64,000 nt of DNA from Mangrovimonas sp. ST2L15 (GCF_001280515.1 NZ_LBIQ01000052.1:112074-176073), one strand, 5' to 3'. Positions 1 through 10,095 are shown, counted from the stretch's first letter. Notes: generated by a model not told the origin, from the letters alone. Made by a program: numbers and translations.

Positions 1-177
1 AAAATCAAATTGACCATCTGGAAATATGGAGAATTCAATTCCGCCTTCTACAAAAATGAAAGAATTTCCATAACCTCTCAAAGTTGTAGATTGGGCTTTG
101 TTATCAAGATTTGTATTAGCACTCACCATGGGTATGGCTAATAATGTTGTAAATATAAGAGCTATTAAATTTTTCAT
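1..177 (-). CDS. Secreted protein of unknown function, C-terminus cut by window edge
   Basis: Reading the minus strand from an ATG at 177 gives 59 codons without a stop, running off the left edge. It starts with a typical signal peptide (MKNLIALIFTTLLAIPMVSA). The mature part contains GGIEFSIFPDGQFDF, which matches ERGIEFLIFPDGSFDF in the complete gene at 5194-5874, so the two are paralogues. Function is not recognised. It is probably exported, and nothing in the visible part indicates an enzyme. Confidence 0.75.
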   Translation of the reverse strand, partial: MKNLIALIFTTLLAIPMVSANTNLDNKAQSTTLRGYGNSFIFVEGGIEFSIFPDGQFDF

Positions 178-426
178 TTTGAAAGGGTTTTGAATTAAAC
201 TCGTTTTTAAGTTTTACAAACAACGTGCCAAAGATTTTTTGTTCTTTTTTATTGATATGTGAATGAATCCTCTTTTTTAGACTAAATAATTGATTATGAG
301 GAGTTATATTCGTGGTTGATAGAATTTTTAATTTCCAAATTGATTCTGATGTACTGGTGAAATTTCCTATTTATTGGTTACAATAAAAACTAGAATAATC
401 TGTTTGAAAATAATGGGAGGTGAATA

Positions 427-483
427 ATGACGGTAATAAATAGATCAAACCATCAATCTTTAGACCTAATTAAACAAATATGA
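427..483 (+). CDS. Possible 18-residue leader peptide coupled to the next gene
   Basis: An ATG at 427 follows GGGAGG (415-420) at 6-nt spacing, an unusually strong Shine-Dalgarno site for this phylum. The frame reads MTVINRSNHQSLDLIKQI and stops at TGA 481-483. The stop overlaps the ATG of the following 516-residue gene (480-482) in an ATGA arrangement, which suggests translational coupling. No homology is recognised and it could be chance. The strong ribosome site and the exact overlap are the only support. Confidence 0.35.
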   Translation: MTVINRSNHQSLDLIKQI

Positions 484-2030
484 AAAACATTTCTACAGCT
501 TTCATTTTATTTATTCTTCTCGTTTCATTTAAACCAAATTCTGGTAACATTCAAAAAGTTTATATTGATGGGTATGTGAAGAATTCAAACAAAGAGCATG
601 TTTGCTTAAGCTATGTTTCAAGAATTCGAGGGAACCTCAACTTTGATAACTTTAGAAGCCTTGTTACTCATATTAATTCAAGAGGCCAATTTAATTTTAA
701 TTCAGATCACATCACGGATGGGGCAAATTATATTTTAGAATTTAATAAGTATTCAATACCTCTTATTTTGTTTCAGGGAGATAGTATCCAGCTTGAATTT
801 GATATGAAAAACCCAAGTAATTCTCTATTTGTTAAAGGTCGAGGAGCTGGTAAAATAAATACAATTCGTTTAGAACAATTTGGATATAATAATTTTGATT
901 TTGACAACAATAAGACCCTCACTGTATTTACAAAACATATTGAAGAGGTAATTACAGGACAAATGAACCTGTTAAATAGTATATATTATAAAGACATAAA
1001 AAGTGATTGGGTTCTTAAAGCCGATAACAAAGCTGAAATAGAAAAAATTATATTAGAATCTCCTTTGACCAGAAAAGAATATAATTTCCTAGTTAATCGT
1101 ATAAATTATCAGCAATATACTTTAGTGACTCATTTTTTATCAATGATATCAGAACAAAAAAAGTCTGAGACCTTAGAAATTAACTTAAATTCAAAAGCCT
1201 TTGATGTCTTCAATAGCAATGCCTATAGAAGTTTAGATAACATAAATGATTGGAATTTTGGAAATAGCTTAGAAAGCATTTTGAAAGTAGAGTATTTACG
1301 AAATTTAAAACAAAAGGAAGGAGTTAAAATCACTTATGGAAATTGGCAGTCTTTTTTTAGTGGCCCTCGTTATGAAAACTATATGGAATGGGCGGCAAAC
1401 TTCCTAAAAAAGAATTTCAACAACGATATTTTTTCTAAATATTTTTCAACATTATCTGGATATAGCATGACTTTGGGGTATGACCATAATGTATATTATA
1501 AAAAACTAGACACAATGAACTCAGGGAATAAATATGTGTCAAGACTTAAATTCTTTAATTCTTTGTTGAAAAATGGACTGTATAATGCAGAGTATAATTT
1601 AAGTGACAATTTGTTAGATCATGAGCAATTTAATGGGTTGCTAGAAAATTATAAGAACAAGCCTTTATTCATTGTATTTTGGTCTGCGCAATTTGCCGGT
1701 TCATCTTTGGTAAATAATTTACCTGTAATAAAAGAGTTTGAAGAAACGAATAAAGAAAGGGTAAACGTCCTTTATATATGCATAGATAACTTAGCTCATA
1801 AGAACCTATGGGCGGCAAGGATAATTGATAATGATTGGAAAGCTAAACACTATTTTTTATCTATTGAGGGAAATGAATCTACATTAAAGAGCTTTAGTGA
1901 TAAAAATATTTCTGCCTTCTGTTACGGAGGAGCAACGTATTCCTTTATTGCTAAAAATGGAACCATTACTAATGATATTCCTTTTCCATTCTATCAATCA
2001 GTAGAGGAAATAAATAATTTCACTAAATGA
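480..2030 (+). CDS. Exported thioredoxin-fold protein lacking the CXXC active site
   Basis: This 516-residue protein has an N-terminal signal sequence. Residues about 25-120 look like the beta-rich N-terminal domain (DUF4369-like) that often precedes TlpA/ResA-type thioredoxin domains in Bacteroidota. The C-terminal 130 residues have the shape of that domain: KPLFIVFW, a helix ending in LPVIKEFEE, VNVLYICID and a final YSFIAKNGTI strand. Where the redox motif WCxxC is expected there is WSAQFAGSS, so neither cysteine is present. It is therefore unlikely to be a thiol oxidoreductase and may be a binding or structural protein. The middle, about residues 120-390, is helical and unrecognised. The start overlaps a short upstream reading frame. 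Confidence 0.7.
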   Translation: MKNISTAFILFILLVSFKPNSGNIQKVYIDGYVKNSNKEHVCLSYVSRIRGNLNFDNFRSLVTHINSRGQFNFNSDHITDGANYILEFNKYSIPLILFQGDSIQLEFDMKNPSNSLFVKGRGAGKINTIRLEQFGYNNFDFDNNKTLTVFTKHIEEVITGQMNLLNSIYYKDIKSDWVLKADNKAEIEKIILESPLTRKEYNFLVNRINYQQYTLVTHFLSMISEQKKSETLEINLNSKAFDVFNSNAYRSLDNINDWNFGNSLESILKVEYLRNLKQKEGVKITYGNWQSFFSGPRYENYMEWAANFLKKNFNNDIFSKYFSTLSGYSMTLGYDHNVYYKKLDTMNSGNKYVSRLKFFNSLLKNGLYNAEYNLSDNLLDHEQFNGLLENYKNKPLFIVFWSAQFAGSSLVNNLPVIKEFEETNKERVNVLYICIDNLAHKNLWAARIIDNDWKAKHYFLSIEGNESTLKSFSDKNISAFCYGGATYSFIAKNGTITNDIPFPFYQSVEEINNFTK

Positions 2031-2283
2031 AAAAGGTTAGCCAAGTTAATAAGTTTAGTTGTTCAATTTTCTAGCTTTTATTTAGATAATAGTGGCTCCT
2101 CAATTTTTTGAATTTAGGCAAATAGGATCACAATCCATTTTAAATACCTAAAAGTCCAACCTTACTTGGAAAATCCTTTTTTTAAATCCTTAAATCCCTC
2201 TAATAAAAATGATTATCTTTAGCTAGATTCCAATCTTAAAGTTTCTTTCCTACTATAATTTTTGAAAACCAATCATCTAAATC

Positions 2284-4305
2284 ATGAAAAACATATTTGT
2301 AATCTTTATTGCACTTCTCTGTTTAACCTCGTGTAATAAAACTTCCAAAATTGAAAACAAACCTGTTATTGAAATTACTGGAATTGATGAAAACTTGAGG
2401 CCTGGAGATGACTTTTTTAGGTATGTCAATGCAAAATGGTATGATACGGTAAGTATTCCATCTACACAAGCAGGGGTGGGTGCCTATCGGTTTATGAATT
2501 ACCCTCAACGCATTAAGTTGAAAAGTATATTGGATAGTGTTTCTAGTCATGAATATCAGGAAGGAAGTATCGAACAAATAGTAGGGGATTTTTACGCTTC
2601 GGGAATGGATACGATTACCATAGAAAAAAGAGGTTACGACCCCATAAAAGGAATTCTTAATAATGTAGAGGACATTAAAAATAAGTCGGAAATTATGAGG
2701 TTTGTAGCGGAAGCTATGAAGATGAACAACAATTCTTTTATGGGCCTATATGTAGGTCCTGATGATAAAAATAGTGCCATGAATATGGCGCATGCTTATC
2801 AAACGGGCATTGGGTTACCAGATAGAGATTATTACTTTAAAACAGATGCTGCTACTTTAGAAATTCAAAATGCTTACAAAGAATATCTTGCTAGCTTACT
2901 TCAACTTATTGGAACTGATAAAGATGTTGCAGTCAAACAAGCAAACTTGGTTTATGATTTAGAAAAGCAAATGGCCAAATCACATAAGACTAGGGTAGAA
3001 CGACGCGATATCAAAGCTAATTATAACAAAATGGCAGTAGCTAACCTCAATACAGATCAACCATTCATTGAATGGAGCAAATTTTTAGGTTATTTGAATA
3101 CCCAAACAGACTCAATAAACGTTGCACAACCTGCTTATTATGAAACCTTAAATACAATATTAAATAGTGTTCCTCTTAAAGATTGGAAAGTCTATTTAAA
3201 AGCTAAAACCTTAACAAACTATGCAGATTACTTGAGCACGCCTTTTGTTGATGCTTCTTTTAAATTTACAAAAGTACTTTCTGGTCAAGCAATTCAAAAA
3301 TCACGTGGAGAAAAGATGGCAAGTGCGGTAGATGGCTATTTGGGAGAAGCTCTAGGGCAGTTATATGTCAAGGCCTATTTTCCTGAATCAGCCAAAGCAC
3401 GAATGTTGGATTTGGTTAACAATGTGCAAAAGGCGTATGCAGCAAGAATTGATAAGTTAGAGTGGATGAGTGATAGTACCAAACAAAAGGCACAAGAAAA
3501 GTTGTTTGCCATCAGCAAAAAAATAGGTTATCCTGATGTTTGGAAAGATTATAGTAAAGTGCATATTGATCGGGATCAATACTTTGAAAATGTACTTTCG
3601 GCTTCTGCAAATTTGTTTCAAACAAATTTGGATAACCTTGGAAAGCCAGTCGATAAAGAAGAATGGTTTACAACACCATCAACTGTCACAGCCTACAATA
3701 ATCCTTCGGCCAACGAGATTGTTTTCCCCGCAGGTATTTTGCAACCCCCTTATTTTAATAATGATGCCGATGACGCGCTAAACTATGGTGGAATTGGGAT
3801 GGTCATCGGACATGAATTCACGCATACTTTTGATGATCAAGGAGCGCAATTTGATAAGGAAGGTAATGTCAATAATTGGTGGACGGACTCAGATTATAAG
3901 AAGTTTAAGGGAAGAATACAGCAAGTCATTGATTTATATGACACCTTTACTGTTTTGGACACATTACATATAAACGGCGCCATGACAGTGGGAGAGAATA
4001 CTGCTGATATAGCGGGAATAGCCGTTGCCTATGATGCCTTTAAAATGACTCCTCAAGGTCAGGATACCACTAAATTGGGTGGATTTACACCAGATCAGCG
4101 CTTTTTTCTTTCGGTAGCTAAAATATGGCGTGTTAAGATGAAGGATGAATATTTGCGGTTATGGATTAATAATAATCCACATTCACCACCTATTTGGAGG
4201 GTTAATGGTCCATTAATGAATACGACACCATTTTATGAAGCCTTTGATGTGCAACCTGATGAAGCCATGTTTCTGAAGGAAGAGGATCGAATTACAATTT
4301 GGTAG
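2284..4305 (+). CDS. M13 family zinc metallopeptidase, lipoprotein (PepO/neprilysin type)
   Basis: This 673-residue protein has a lipoprotein signal with lipobox LTSC (Cys17), so it is probably anchored in the envelope. The zinc site is HEFTH at residues 510-514, with the third ligand in GENTADIAG (Glu571). The substrate-side motif NEIVFPAGILQPPYF lies about 30 residues before the zinc site. Length and order (M13_N region, then the M13 catalytic domain) fit the family, which cleaves oligopeptides. The end reads ITIW where many relatives have CxxW. The gene stands alone, with 253 nt upstream; a weak TATCTTTA at 2214-2221 may be its -7 element. Confidence 0.95.
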   Translation: MKNIFVIFIALLCLTSCNKTSKIENKPVIEITGIDENLRPGDDFFRYVNAKWYDTVSIPSTQAGVGAYRFMNYPQRIKLKSILDSVSSHEYQEGSIEQIVGDFYASGMDTITIEKRGYDPIKGILNNVEDIKNKSEIMRFVAEAMKMNNNSFMGLYVGPDDKNSAMNMAHAYQTGIGLPDRDYYFKTDAATLEIQNAYKEYLASLLQLIGTDKDVAVKQANLVYDLEKQMAKSHKTRVERRDIKANYNKMAVANLNTDQPFIEWSKFLGYLNTQTDSINVAQPAYYETLNTILNSVPLKDWKVYLKAKTLTNYADYLSTPFVDASFKFTKVLSGQAIQKSRGEKMASAVDGYLGEALGQLYVKAYFPESAKARMLDLVNNVQKAYAARIDKLEWMSDSTKQKAQEKLFAISKKIGYPDVWKDYSKVHIDRDQYFENVLSASANLFQTNLDNLGKPVDKEEWFTTPSTVTAYNNPSANEIVFPAGILQPPYFNNDADDALNYGGIGMVIGHEFTHTFDDQGAQFDKEGNVNNWWTDSDYKKFKGRIQQVIDLYDTFTVLDTLHINGAMTVGENTADIAGIAVAYDAFKMTPQGQDTTKLGGFTPDQRFFLSVAKIWRVKMKDEYLRLWINNNPHSPPIWRVNGPLMNTTPFYEAFDVQPDEAMFLKEEDRITIW

Positions 4306-4509
4306 AAAGTCCATTATCTTTAAATACCTGATTAAGTTTATAATAAAAGAATTGTAACTTTTTATATCAAAATCAAGAACTTATTTAAGCCATGTGGACA
4401 TGTCATTGAGCACTTATTTTGAGATAGTTGCATCCTTATTATGAAATAGAAATGGATTTTTTAAGGTGAAAATGGAATGAATTCTAGGTTTCCATTCAAC
4501 GAACTAAAT

Positions 4510-4539
4510 TTTGAAAATAGGTTCTTTTTAATATCTTTA
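4510..4539 (+). promoter_or_regulatory. Predicted promoter of the 4606 gene
   Basis: TTTG at 4510-4513 is followed after 18 nt by TATCTTTA at 4532-4539, one mismatch from TAnnTTTG. It would start transcription near 4545, about 60 nt ahead of the ATG at 4606. The rest of the 300-nt gap (4306-4605) shows no gene or hairpin. Confidence 0.45.
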
Positions 4540-4605
4540 AGACTGTGCTTTCCTTAAAATCCAAACCCATCAACAAAAGCACAAGGACAAATTTTTGTTT
4601 TCTTT

Positions 4606-5142
4606 ATGGTAAGATATTTAAAAGTAATTGTCATGGGATGTTTTCTTGTTTTCCATGTCATAGCCTTTGGTCAGGAGAATTATCCTATTCCAAAAAGGAC
4701 ACCTCATAGACTTTTTTATATTCAACATAGCTTCAATCATAACACCTATGTTTACGATGCCAATTTAGATGGCAGCTATTTTAAAAAAAATAATCCAGTT
4801 AATGAATATCGTATTGTTTATACAGAAGGTGGTGTAAAAAAACCTTTAAGCCCAATTCAAAAAAAGATGGCATACGGTACTCATGTACAGTTTGTAAAAA
4901 CCAATCTATATCGTTTCACTTTGGCAGCTTCCAAAGAACTTGTTTTTTTCTTAATTATGACAAGTAAAGGCATTCCTAGAGTATTTGTTAACGTTAACGG
5001 ACGTAAAATTTATTTAGATCGTATGTTTTTGGAGCTGGATGATTCCTTAACGAGTCTTAGTGTACAAGCCAAGTATATCTTGTTGGAAGGTACTGACTAT
5101 ACAACGGGAGAAAATGTCGTTGAAAAAGTTACCATGGATTAA
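4606..5142 (+). CDS. Secreted protein, DUF4833-like
   Basis: This 178-residue protein has a signal peptide ending near AFGQ. The mature part begins PIPKRTPHRLFYIQHSFNHN and continues with NTYVYDAN and NPVNEYRIVYTEGG. This pattern resembles DUF4833, a small exported Bacteroidota family of unknown function; the assignment is from memory and moderate. The protein appears all-beta. It is monocistronic, convergent with 5194-5874, and the two share a hairpin terminator. Confidence 0.7.
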   Translation: MVRYLKVIVMGCFLVFHVIAFGQENYPIPKRTPHRLFYIQHSFNHNTYVYDANLDGSYFKKNNPVNEYRIVYTEGGVKKPLSPIQKKMAYGTHVQFVKTNLYRFTLAASKELVFFLIMTSKGIPRVFVNVNGRKIYLDRMFLELDDSLTSLSVQAKYILLEGTDYTTGENVVEKVTMD

Positions 5143-5143
5143 A

Positions 5144-5176
5144 AAACCCTCCAATGTTTAAGCTATTGAAGGGTTT
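5144..5176. terminator. Bidirectional intrinsic terminator
   Basis: The arms AAACCCTCCAAT (5144-5155) and ATTGAAGGGTTT (5165-5176) form a 12-bp stem with one mismatch and a 9-nt loop. Read on the minus strand it is followed by a run of T (complement of 5141-5146), so it serves the minus gene best. It lies between two convergent genes. Confidence 0.8.
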
Positions 5177-5193
5177 CATTTATTATAAGTAGC

Positions 5194-5874
5194 CTATTTT
5201 TTTAGTTTTTCTTTCTTTTTAACTTCACCGTTTTGTTTGTAATAATAGAAATCCTCATTACTTGTATTTGTGTAGGAATCGTTAAAGACTACCGAACCAT
5301 TACTTGATGCACTATTACCATAGGTAAGGCCTGTATTCAGTCTGTTCACGTAACCGTAACTATGAACTAATTCACCCCAGTGGTTATAAGTCACCTTTAA
5401 ACCTCCCACTTGAGTTAATAGACCAGTGTTGCCTCGGTTGTAACTCATATAAACCGATCCAGCTCTTTTAATTTTACCATATCTGTCATAATTGATAAAA
5501 ACATTTCCAATACGTCTTACCTTCCCATCTCTATCATGCTCTATCAATACACCCATTGGATTAGGTTGAGAATATCTTACAGGATTTCCTAAAGATGTTC
5601 TTGGAGCCCCAAAGGTTCCATTTACAGACGCTCTTCTGGTATTATTCCTGTAATACATGTCACCACCATATAAATTGCCTTCAAAATGGGTATTGAAATC
5701 AAAACTGCCATCAGGAAAAATCAAAAACTCAATACCACGTTCTATAAAAGAAATGGGTTGGGCAAAATGATAGCGTGATTGAAGCTCAACATTATTGATC
5801 ATAGTATTCTCAGCTTCCATAGTAAGCATGGTTCCAAACATCATGCTTATTCCAAATAGTAAAAATTTTTTCAT
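5194..5874 (-). CDS. Secreted repeat protein of unknown function
   Basis: This 226-residue protein has a signal peptide (MKKFLLFGISMMFGTMLTMEA). After the IEFLIFPDGSFDF block it has Tyr/Gly-rich units of about 20-25 residues, such as FINYDRYGKIKRAG, VYMSYNRGNTG and VTYNHWGELVHSYG. These resemble short beta repeats of RHS/MORN style. The C-terminus is very basic (KKKEKLKK). It is a paralogue of the partial gene at 1-177. Function is unknown; the family appears flavobacterial by my recollection. Confidence 0.75.
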   Translation of the reverse strand: MKKFLLFGISMMFGTMLTMEAENTMINNVELQSRYHFAQPISFIERGIEFLIFPDGSFDFNTHFEGNLYGGDMYYRNNTRRASVNGTFGAPRTSLGNPVRYSQPNPMGVLIEHDRDGKVRRIGNVFINYDRYGKIKRAGSVYMSYNRGNTGLLTQVGGLKVTYNHWGELVHSYGYVNRLNTGLTYGNSASSNGSVVFNDSYTNTSNEDFYYYKQNGEVKKKEKLKK

Positions 5875-6042
5875 AATTTCTAAAATTTAAGTGATGCCTA
5901 CTCTTTAGCTTTTCGGCTTACGCTATATTATTTGGAATCCAATATATGTGCCAAACTTTCTTGAAGTGTTTAAGTGATTGATTTTTAAAAGCTTGGAAAA
6001 CTTTGGTTTCTTCCATTTTTGGTAGATTCTTTATCGTTGGTA

Positions 6043-6072
6043 TTTGTTATAGTCATTATTTTTTTACTTTTA
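6043..6072 (+). promoter_or_regulatory. Predicted promoter of the DUF3667 gene
   Basis: TTTG at 6043-6046 is followed after 18 nt by TACTTTTA at 6065-6072, one mismatch from TAnnTTTG. The start point would be near 6078. That excludes the in-frame starts at 6003 and 6072 and favours the ATG at 6093. Confidence 0.55.
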
Positions 6073-6092
6073 TGAATGCTAATCCCAACTTT

Positions 6093-7181
6093 ATGGCTAT
6101 TAAAGAAACCACCTGTAAAAATTGTGAACAAATTTTTGACGATGCCTTTAATTATTGTCCCTATTGTGGACAAAATGATAAAGAGGAATTAACCATTGGT
6201 GTATTGTTTAGTAATACGATTGCCAATTATTTTTCTGTTGATGCCCGTTTCTTTAAGAGCTTTTGGCCATTAATGGCCAAACCAGGATATTTAGCTAGGA
6301 AATTTTTAGCAGGAAAACGCCTTCTATATCTGCATCCGGCACAAATGTATTTATTCGTGTCCGTGGTATTTTTCTTTTTGTTTTCATTTGTCGCCCGCAA
6401 TCAAGAGGAAAAATTTGATCAAGCTTTGAAAAAAGATTTTGACCAAGTTAGACATACTATGGACTCAATTTCTGAACAGCCCGTAGATAGTGCAAAGGTT
6501 GATGAAGTTTTGCAAGTTTATAATGAAAACAAGGATCAGTTAGGATTAAAGGATTTAGATAAAAAGGAATTGGATTCTATTATAAACGCTGGAAGTACTG
6601 CTATTAAGAAGAATAAAAATAATGTCAAAACCAGTTGGGTTTTTGGTGAGAAGGAAAAAGAAGTTGATTCTCTGATTCAAGCAGGGGCTTCAGATGAGGA
6701 AATTTTGAAGGTAATGGGATTGGAGCAGGAGTCAGGTTACTTTAAAACAAGAATGTATCAACAAGGCTTAAAGTTTTATAGGAATAGGAGTGGAGGGTCT
6801 TTATTGAAAGCTTTCTATGATTCCTTGCCTATAGCCATGTTTTTCCTTCTACCACTATTTGCGCTTATTCTTAAGGTGCTATATTACAACAAAGGCCGTT
6901 ATGCACATCATCTGGTGTTCAGTTTTTACTTTTTTGCTTTTGTTTTTGTGGTATTTAGCATCTTGGTGTTGGTTTCATTAATCTGGGCAAAATTTCCAGC
7001 TTGGGCCAATTTTTTAATAATCTTATCTACCTTTTTCTATTTAATGATTGCCTTAAAAAGGTTTTATGGTCAAGGTTGGTTTTTAACTTATATTAAAACA
7101 AGTATCGTTGCTACCGTTTTTGGTATTTTGATGATACCAGCGTCCATTCTGCTTATGATGTTTGCCTTTATGTTTTATTAG
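6093..7181 (+). CDS. DUF3667 membrane protein with N-terminal zinc ribbon
   Basis: The protein starts MAIKETTCKNCEQ and carries a four-cysteine zinc ribbon (CKNC, then CPYC about 12 residues later). The hallmark block with SVDARFFKSFWPLMAKPGYLA and YLHPAQMYLFVSVVFFFLF follows. Then comes a charged coiled stretch of about 130 residues, probably outside the membrane, and four C-terminal transmembrane segments. This is the DUF3667 family, common in Bacteroidota; the role is unknown. The open frame extends to 6003, but the predicted promoter lies inside that extension, so the 6093 start (362 residues) is preferred. It is convergent with uvrA, with one nucleotide between the stop codons. Confidence 0.85.
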   Translation: MAIKETTCKNCEQIFDDAFNYCPYCGQNDKEELTIGVLFSNTIANYFSVDARFFKSFWPLMAKPGYLARKFLAGKRLLYLHPAQMYLFVSVVFFFLFSFVARNQEEKFDQALKKDFDQVRHTMDSISEQPVDSAKVDEVLQVYNENKDQLGLKDLDKKELDSIINAGSTAIKKNKNNVKTSWVFGEKEKEVDSLIQAGASDEEILKVMGLEQESGYFKTRMYQQGLKFYRNRSGGSLLKAFYDSLPIAMFFLLPLFALILKVLYYNKGRYAHHLVFSFYFFAFVFVVFSILVLVSLIWAKFPAWANFLIILSTFFYLMIALKRFYGQGWFLTYIKTSIVATVFGILMIPASILLMMFAFMFY

Positions 7182-7182
7182 A

Positions 7183-9969
7183 TTAATGCAGTTTTTCTTT
7201 TAGGTATTTACCTGTGAAGGATTCCGCATTTAATGCTATTTCCTCGGGTGTTCCTGAAGCAACTAGTAGGCCTCCCTTTTCACCACCTTCAGGGCCAAGA
7301 TCTAATATGTAATCAGCACATTTAATTAAATCCAAGTTATGTTCAACTACAATTATGGAATGACCAACCTCGATTAAGGCATTAAATGATTTCAAAAGTT
7401 TTTTAATGTCATGAAAATGGAGTCCTGTGGTGGGCTCATCAAAAATGAAAAGCGCTTTATCACTTCGGTTTCCCTTTCCTAAAAATGTTGCCAATTTGAT
7501 ACGTTGAGCCTCTCCACCAGATAGGGTTGAGGAACTTTGCCCCAGTGTGACATAGCCCAAACCAACATCTTGCAAAGGCTGTAGTTTACTTTGGATTTTC
7601 TCTTGTTTCTGTTCAGTGAAAAATGAAATGGCGTCGTCAATGGTCATATTTAAAACATCATCAATGTTTTTATCATTAAATGTCACTTCCAAAACATCTT
7701 TTTTGAATCGTTTACCATTACAAGTTTCACAGGTAAGGTGAACATCTGCCATAAACTGCATTTCTATGGTTACTTCACCCTCTCCTTTACAGGTTTCACA
7801 TCTTCCGCCATCTACGTTGAAAGAAAAGTGTTTGGGTTGGTAGTTTCTTATTTTACTTAGTTTTTGTTTGGCAAAGAGGTTTCTGATATCATCATATGCT
7901 TTAATGTAGGTCACTGGATTGGACCTAGATGAGCGTCCTATGGGGTTCTGATCCACAAATTCAATTTGCTTGATGTTGGAAAAGTTTCCTTTGAGCTCAG
8001 AAAATTGGCCAGGTTTATCTCCAAAATCAGTAAGCTTCTTTTGAAGTACGGGATAGACAATCTTTTTGATTAAGGTACTTTTTCCACTACCGGAAACACC
8101 AGTTACCACGGTAAGCATTCCTAATGGTAACGTGACATCAATGTTCTTTAAGTTGTTTTCACGTGCCCCAGTAATTTCAACCTGATATTTTGAAGTGCGA
8201 CGCTTTTTGGGTATTTCAATCTCCAGATTTCCGTTAAGGTAACCAGCTGTTAAAGACTTGGAATTGAGAATGTCTTTATATGTTCCAAATGCTACTACTT
8301 CACCACCCAATGTGCCAGCCTCTGGTCCGATATCAATAATTTCATCTGCTGCTTTCATGATATCCTCATCATGTTCCACAACAATAACCGTATTTCCAAG
8401 ATCACGCAACGATTTGAGAACTTCAATTAATTTTTCGGTGTCTTTGGGATGCAGACCAATACTTGGCTCATCTAGAATATACATAGAACCTACCAAACTG
8501 CTTCCTAAGGAAGTGGCTAGATTAATTCTTTGACTCTCCCCACCCGATAGGGTATTAGACTTTCTGTTTAGGGTTAAATAGCTTAATCCGACATTAGATA
8601 AATAAGATAAACGATTGTTGATTTCTTTTAGAAGTCTATCCGCTACTTTTTGTTCAAATTCCCTCAATTCCAAATCCTGGAAGAAAATGGCTAGCTTTTC
8701 CAAAGGCATATCCACCAAATTAGAAATAGATTTACCTCCTACCTTAACGTACTCAGCTTCTTTCCGAAGGCGTTTACCATGACACGTTTTACATTTGGTT
8801 TTTCCGCGATACCTGGATAACATGACGCGGTTTTGAATTTTATAGGCCTTTGCTTCCAATTCGCCAAAAAACTCATTCAAGCCTGTGAAAAAGGAGTTGC
8901 CTTCCCAGATTAAGTTTTTTTGTTCTTCCGAAAGTTTGAAATAGGGTTTATGAATCGGAAAATCAAATTTATGGGAATTGTTAACCAATTGGTCTCGATA
9001 CCAACTCATGCTTTCTCCACGCCAAGGAAAAATGGCATTTTCATAGATAGATAAAGCAGTATTAGGAATCACCAAATCTTCATCAATACCAATAACATCA
9101 CCATAGCCTTCACATTTGGGACAGGCCCCGTATGGGTTATTGAAACTGAACAAATGGATATTAGGTTCCAGAAAATTCATGCCATCCAGTTCAAACTTAT
9201 TACTGAAATGCTTTTGTTTCCCGTCTATAAGACTTTCAACGATACATTCTCCTTTGCCCTCAAAAAAGGCAGTTTGAGTGGCATCAGCCAATCGGTTATA
9301 AAAATCTTCATCATTTTTAGTAATGATTCTATCCACCACCAAAAAACAATCGTTTGGAACCTCGTTAGGATCAATTTGATCTAATCTTAAAACTTGGTCG
9401 TTTATTTTAATTCGGGCATAACCCTGTTGTTGAAGTACCTTAATTTTATCAGGCATTTTGCGACCTTCCTCCAGATGGATTGGTGCCAAAAGCAAACACT
9501 TTTCACCTTCATCATAGGTTTTAATATAATCTAAAACATTGGAGACCGAATCTTTCCTCACTTCTTCACCAGAAATAGGAGAGAAGGTTCTTCCTATTCT
9601 AGCATAGAGAAGTTTTAAATAGTCATAAATTTCGGTAGTAGTGCCTACGGTAGACCTTGGGTTGGTTGAATTCACTTTTTGCTCGATAGCAATGGCGGGA
9701 GCAATTCCCTTGATGTAATCAACTTTGGGTTTATTAAGCCTACCTAGGAATTGTCTGGCGTAAGAGGATAAACTTTCAACATACCTTCTTTGACCCTCGG
9801 TATAAAGCGTATCAAAGGCCAAACTGGATTTTCCAGAACCCGATAAACCAGTAATTACAACTAGTTTGTTTCTGGGAATAACCACATCAATATTCTTGAG
9901 ATTGTGCAGTTTTGCTCCTTTTATAATTATGTTTTGCTTAGGATTTACTTGTGAAATATCTGTTGCCAT
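7183..9969 (-). CDS. uvrA: UvrA, excinuclease ABC damage-recognition ATPase
   Basis: This 928-residue protein has the tandem ABC ATPase layout of UvrA. Walker A motifs are [10 protein letters not shown] near residue 45 and [10 protein letters not shown] near residue 635. Signature and Walker B pairs are LSGGESQR with DEPSIGLH, and LSGGEAQR with DEPTTGLH. Zinc modules are seen as CPKC, CKTC, and CETC-19-CETC. It loads UvrB on damaged DNA in nucleotide excision repair. Length is normal. A good -7 box (complement of 9992-9999, TATCTTTG) lies 22 nt upstream of the start. It is monocistronic; no uvrB or uvrC is nearby. Confidence 0.97.
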   Translation of the reverse strand: MATDISQVNPKQNIIIKGAKLHNLKNIDVVIPRNKLVVITGLSGSGKSSLAFDTLYTEGQRRYVESLSSYARQFLGRLNKPKVDYIKGIAPAIAIEQKVNSTNPRSTVGTTTEIYDYLKLLYARIGRTFSPISGEEVRKDSVSNVLDYIKTYDEGEKCLLLAPIHLEEGRKMPDKIKVLQQQGYARIKINDQVLRLDQIDPNEVPNDCFLVVDRIITKNDEDFYNRLADATQTAFFEGKGECIVESLIDGKQKHFSNKFELDGMNFLEPNIHLFSFNNPYGACPKCEGYGDVIGIDEDLVIPNTALSIYENAIFPWRGESMSWYRDQLVNNSHKFDFPIHKPYFKLSEEQKNLIWEGNSFFTGLNEFFGELEAKAYKIQNRVMLSRYRGKTKCKTCHGKRLRKEAEYVKVGGKSISNLVDMPLEKLAIFFQDLELREFEQKVADRLLKEINNRLSYLSNVGLSYLTLNRKSNTLSGGESQRINLATSLGSSLVGSMYILDEPSIGLHPKDTEKLIEVLKSLRDLGNTVIVVEHDEDIMKAADEIIDIGPEAGTLGGEVVAFGTYKDILNSKSLTAGYLNGNLEIEIPKKRRTSKYQVEITGARENNLKNIDVTLPLGMLTVVTGVSGSGKSTLIKKIVYPVLQKKLTDFGDKPGQFSELKGNFSNIKQIEFVDQNPIGRSSRSNPVTYIKAYDDIRNLFAKQKLSKIRNYQPKHFSFNVDGGRCETCKGEGEVTIEMQFMADVHLTCETCNGKRFKKDVLEVTFNDKNIDDVLNMTIDDAISFFTEQKQEKIQSKLQPLQDVGLGYVTLGQSSSTLSGGEAQRIKLATFLGKGNRSDKALFIFDEPTTGLHFHDIKKLLKSFNALIEVGHSIIVVEHNLDLIKCADYILDLGPEGGEKGGLLVASGTPEEIALNAESFTGKYLKEKLH

Positions 9970-9991
9970 GGAATCTAAAAGACTAATCCCA

Positions 9992-9999
9992 CAAAGATA
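9992..9999 (-). promoter_or_regulatory. Predicted -7 box of uvrA
   Basis: On the minus strand this reads TATCTTTG, a perfect TAnnTTTG, 22 nt ahead of the uvrA ATG. No clear TTTG was found at -33. No LexA-type box was recognised. Confidence 0.45.
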
Positions 10000-10062
10000 T
10001 CATTTGTTTCTTAGGATGTAAAATAGATTAATAAAGGTTTAAATGTTAAATTAATTGGTGAA

Positions 10063-10095
10063 TTTGTTTTTTAGGAATGATTGTTGTTATATTTG
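10063..10095 (+). promoter_or_regulatory. Predicted promoter of the ECF sigma gene
   Basis: TTTG at 10063-10066 and TATATTTG at 10088-10095 are separated by 21 nt, a full match to the Bacteroidota housekeeping promoter. It gives a leader of roughly 90 nt before the ATG at 10195. Confidence 0.65.

Noticed and set aside
2031..2283. Search for an RNA gene or hairpin in this gap
   Set aside because: AT-rich sequence without a convincing stem or conserved tRNA-like elements; only a weak TATCTTTA was seen.
8258..8533. Plus-strand open frame of 91 codons inside uvrA
   Set aside because: Antisense to the conserved UvrA ATPase signature region; codon composition is not gene-like.
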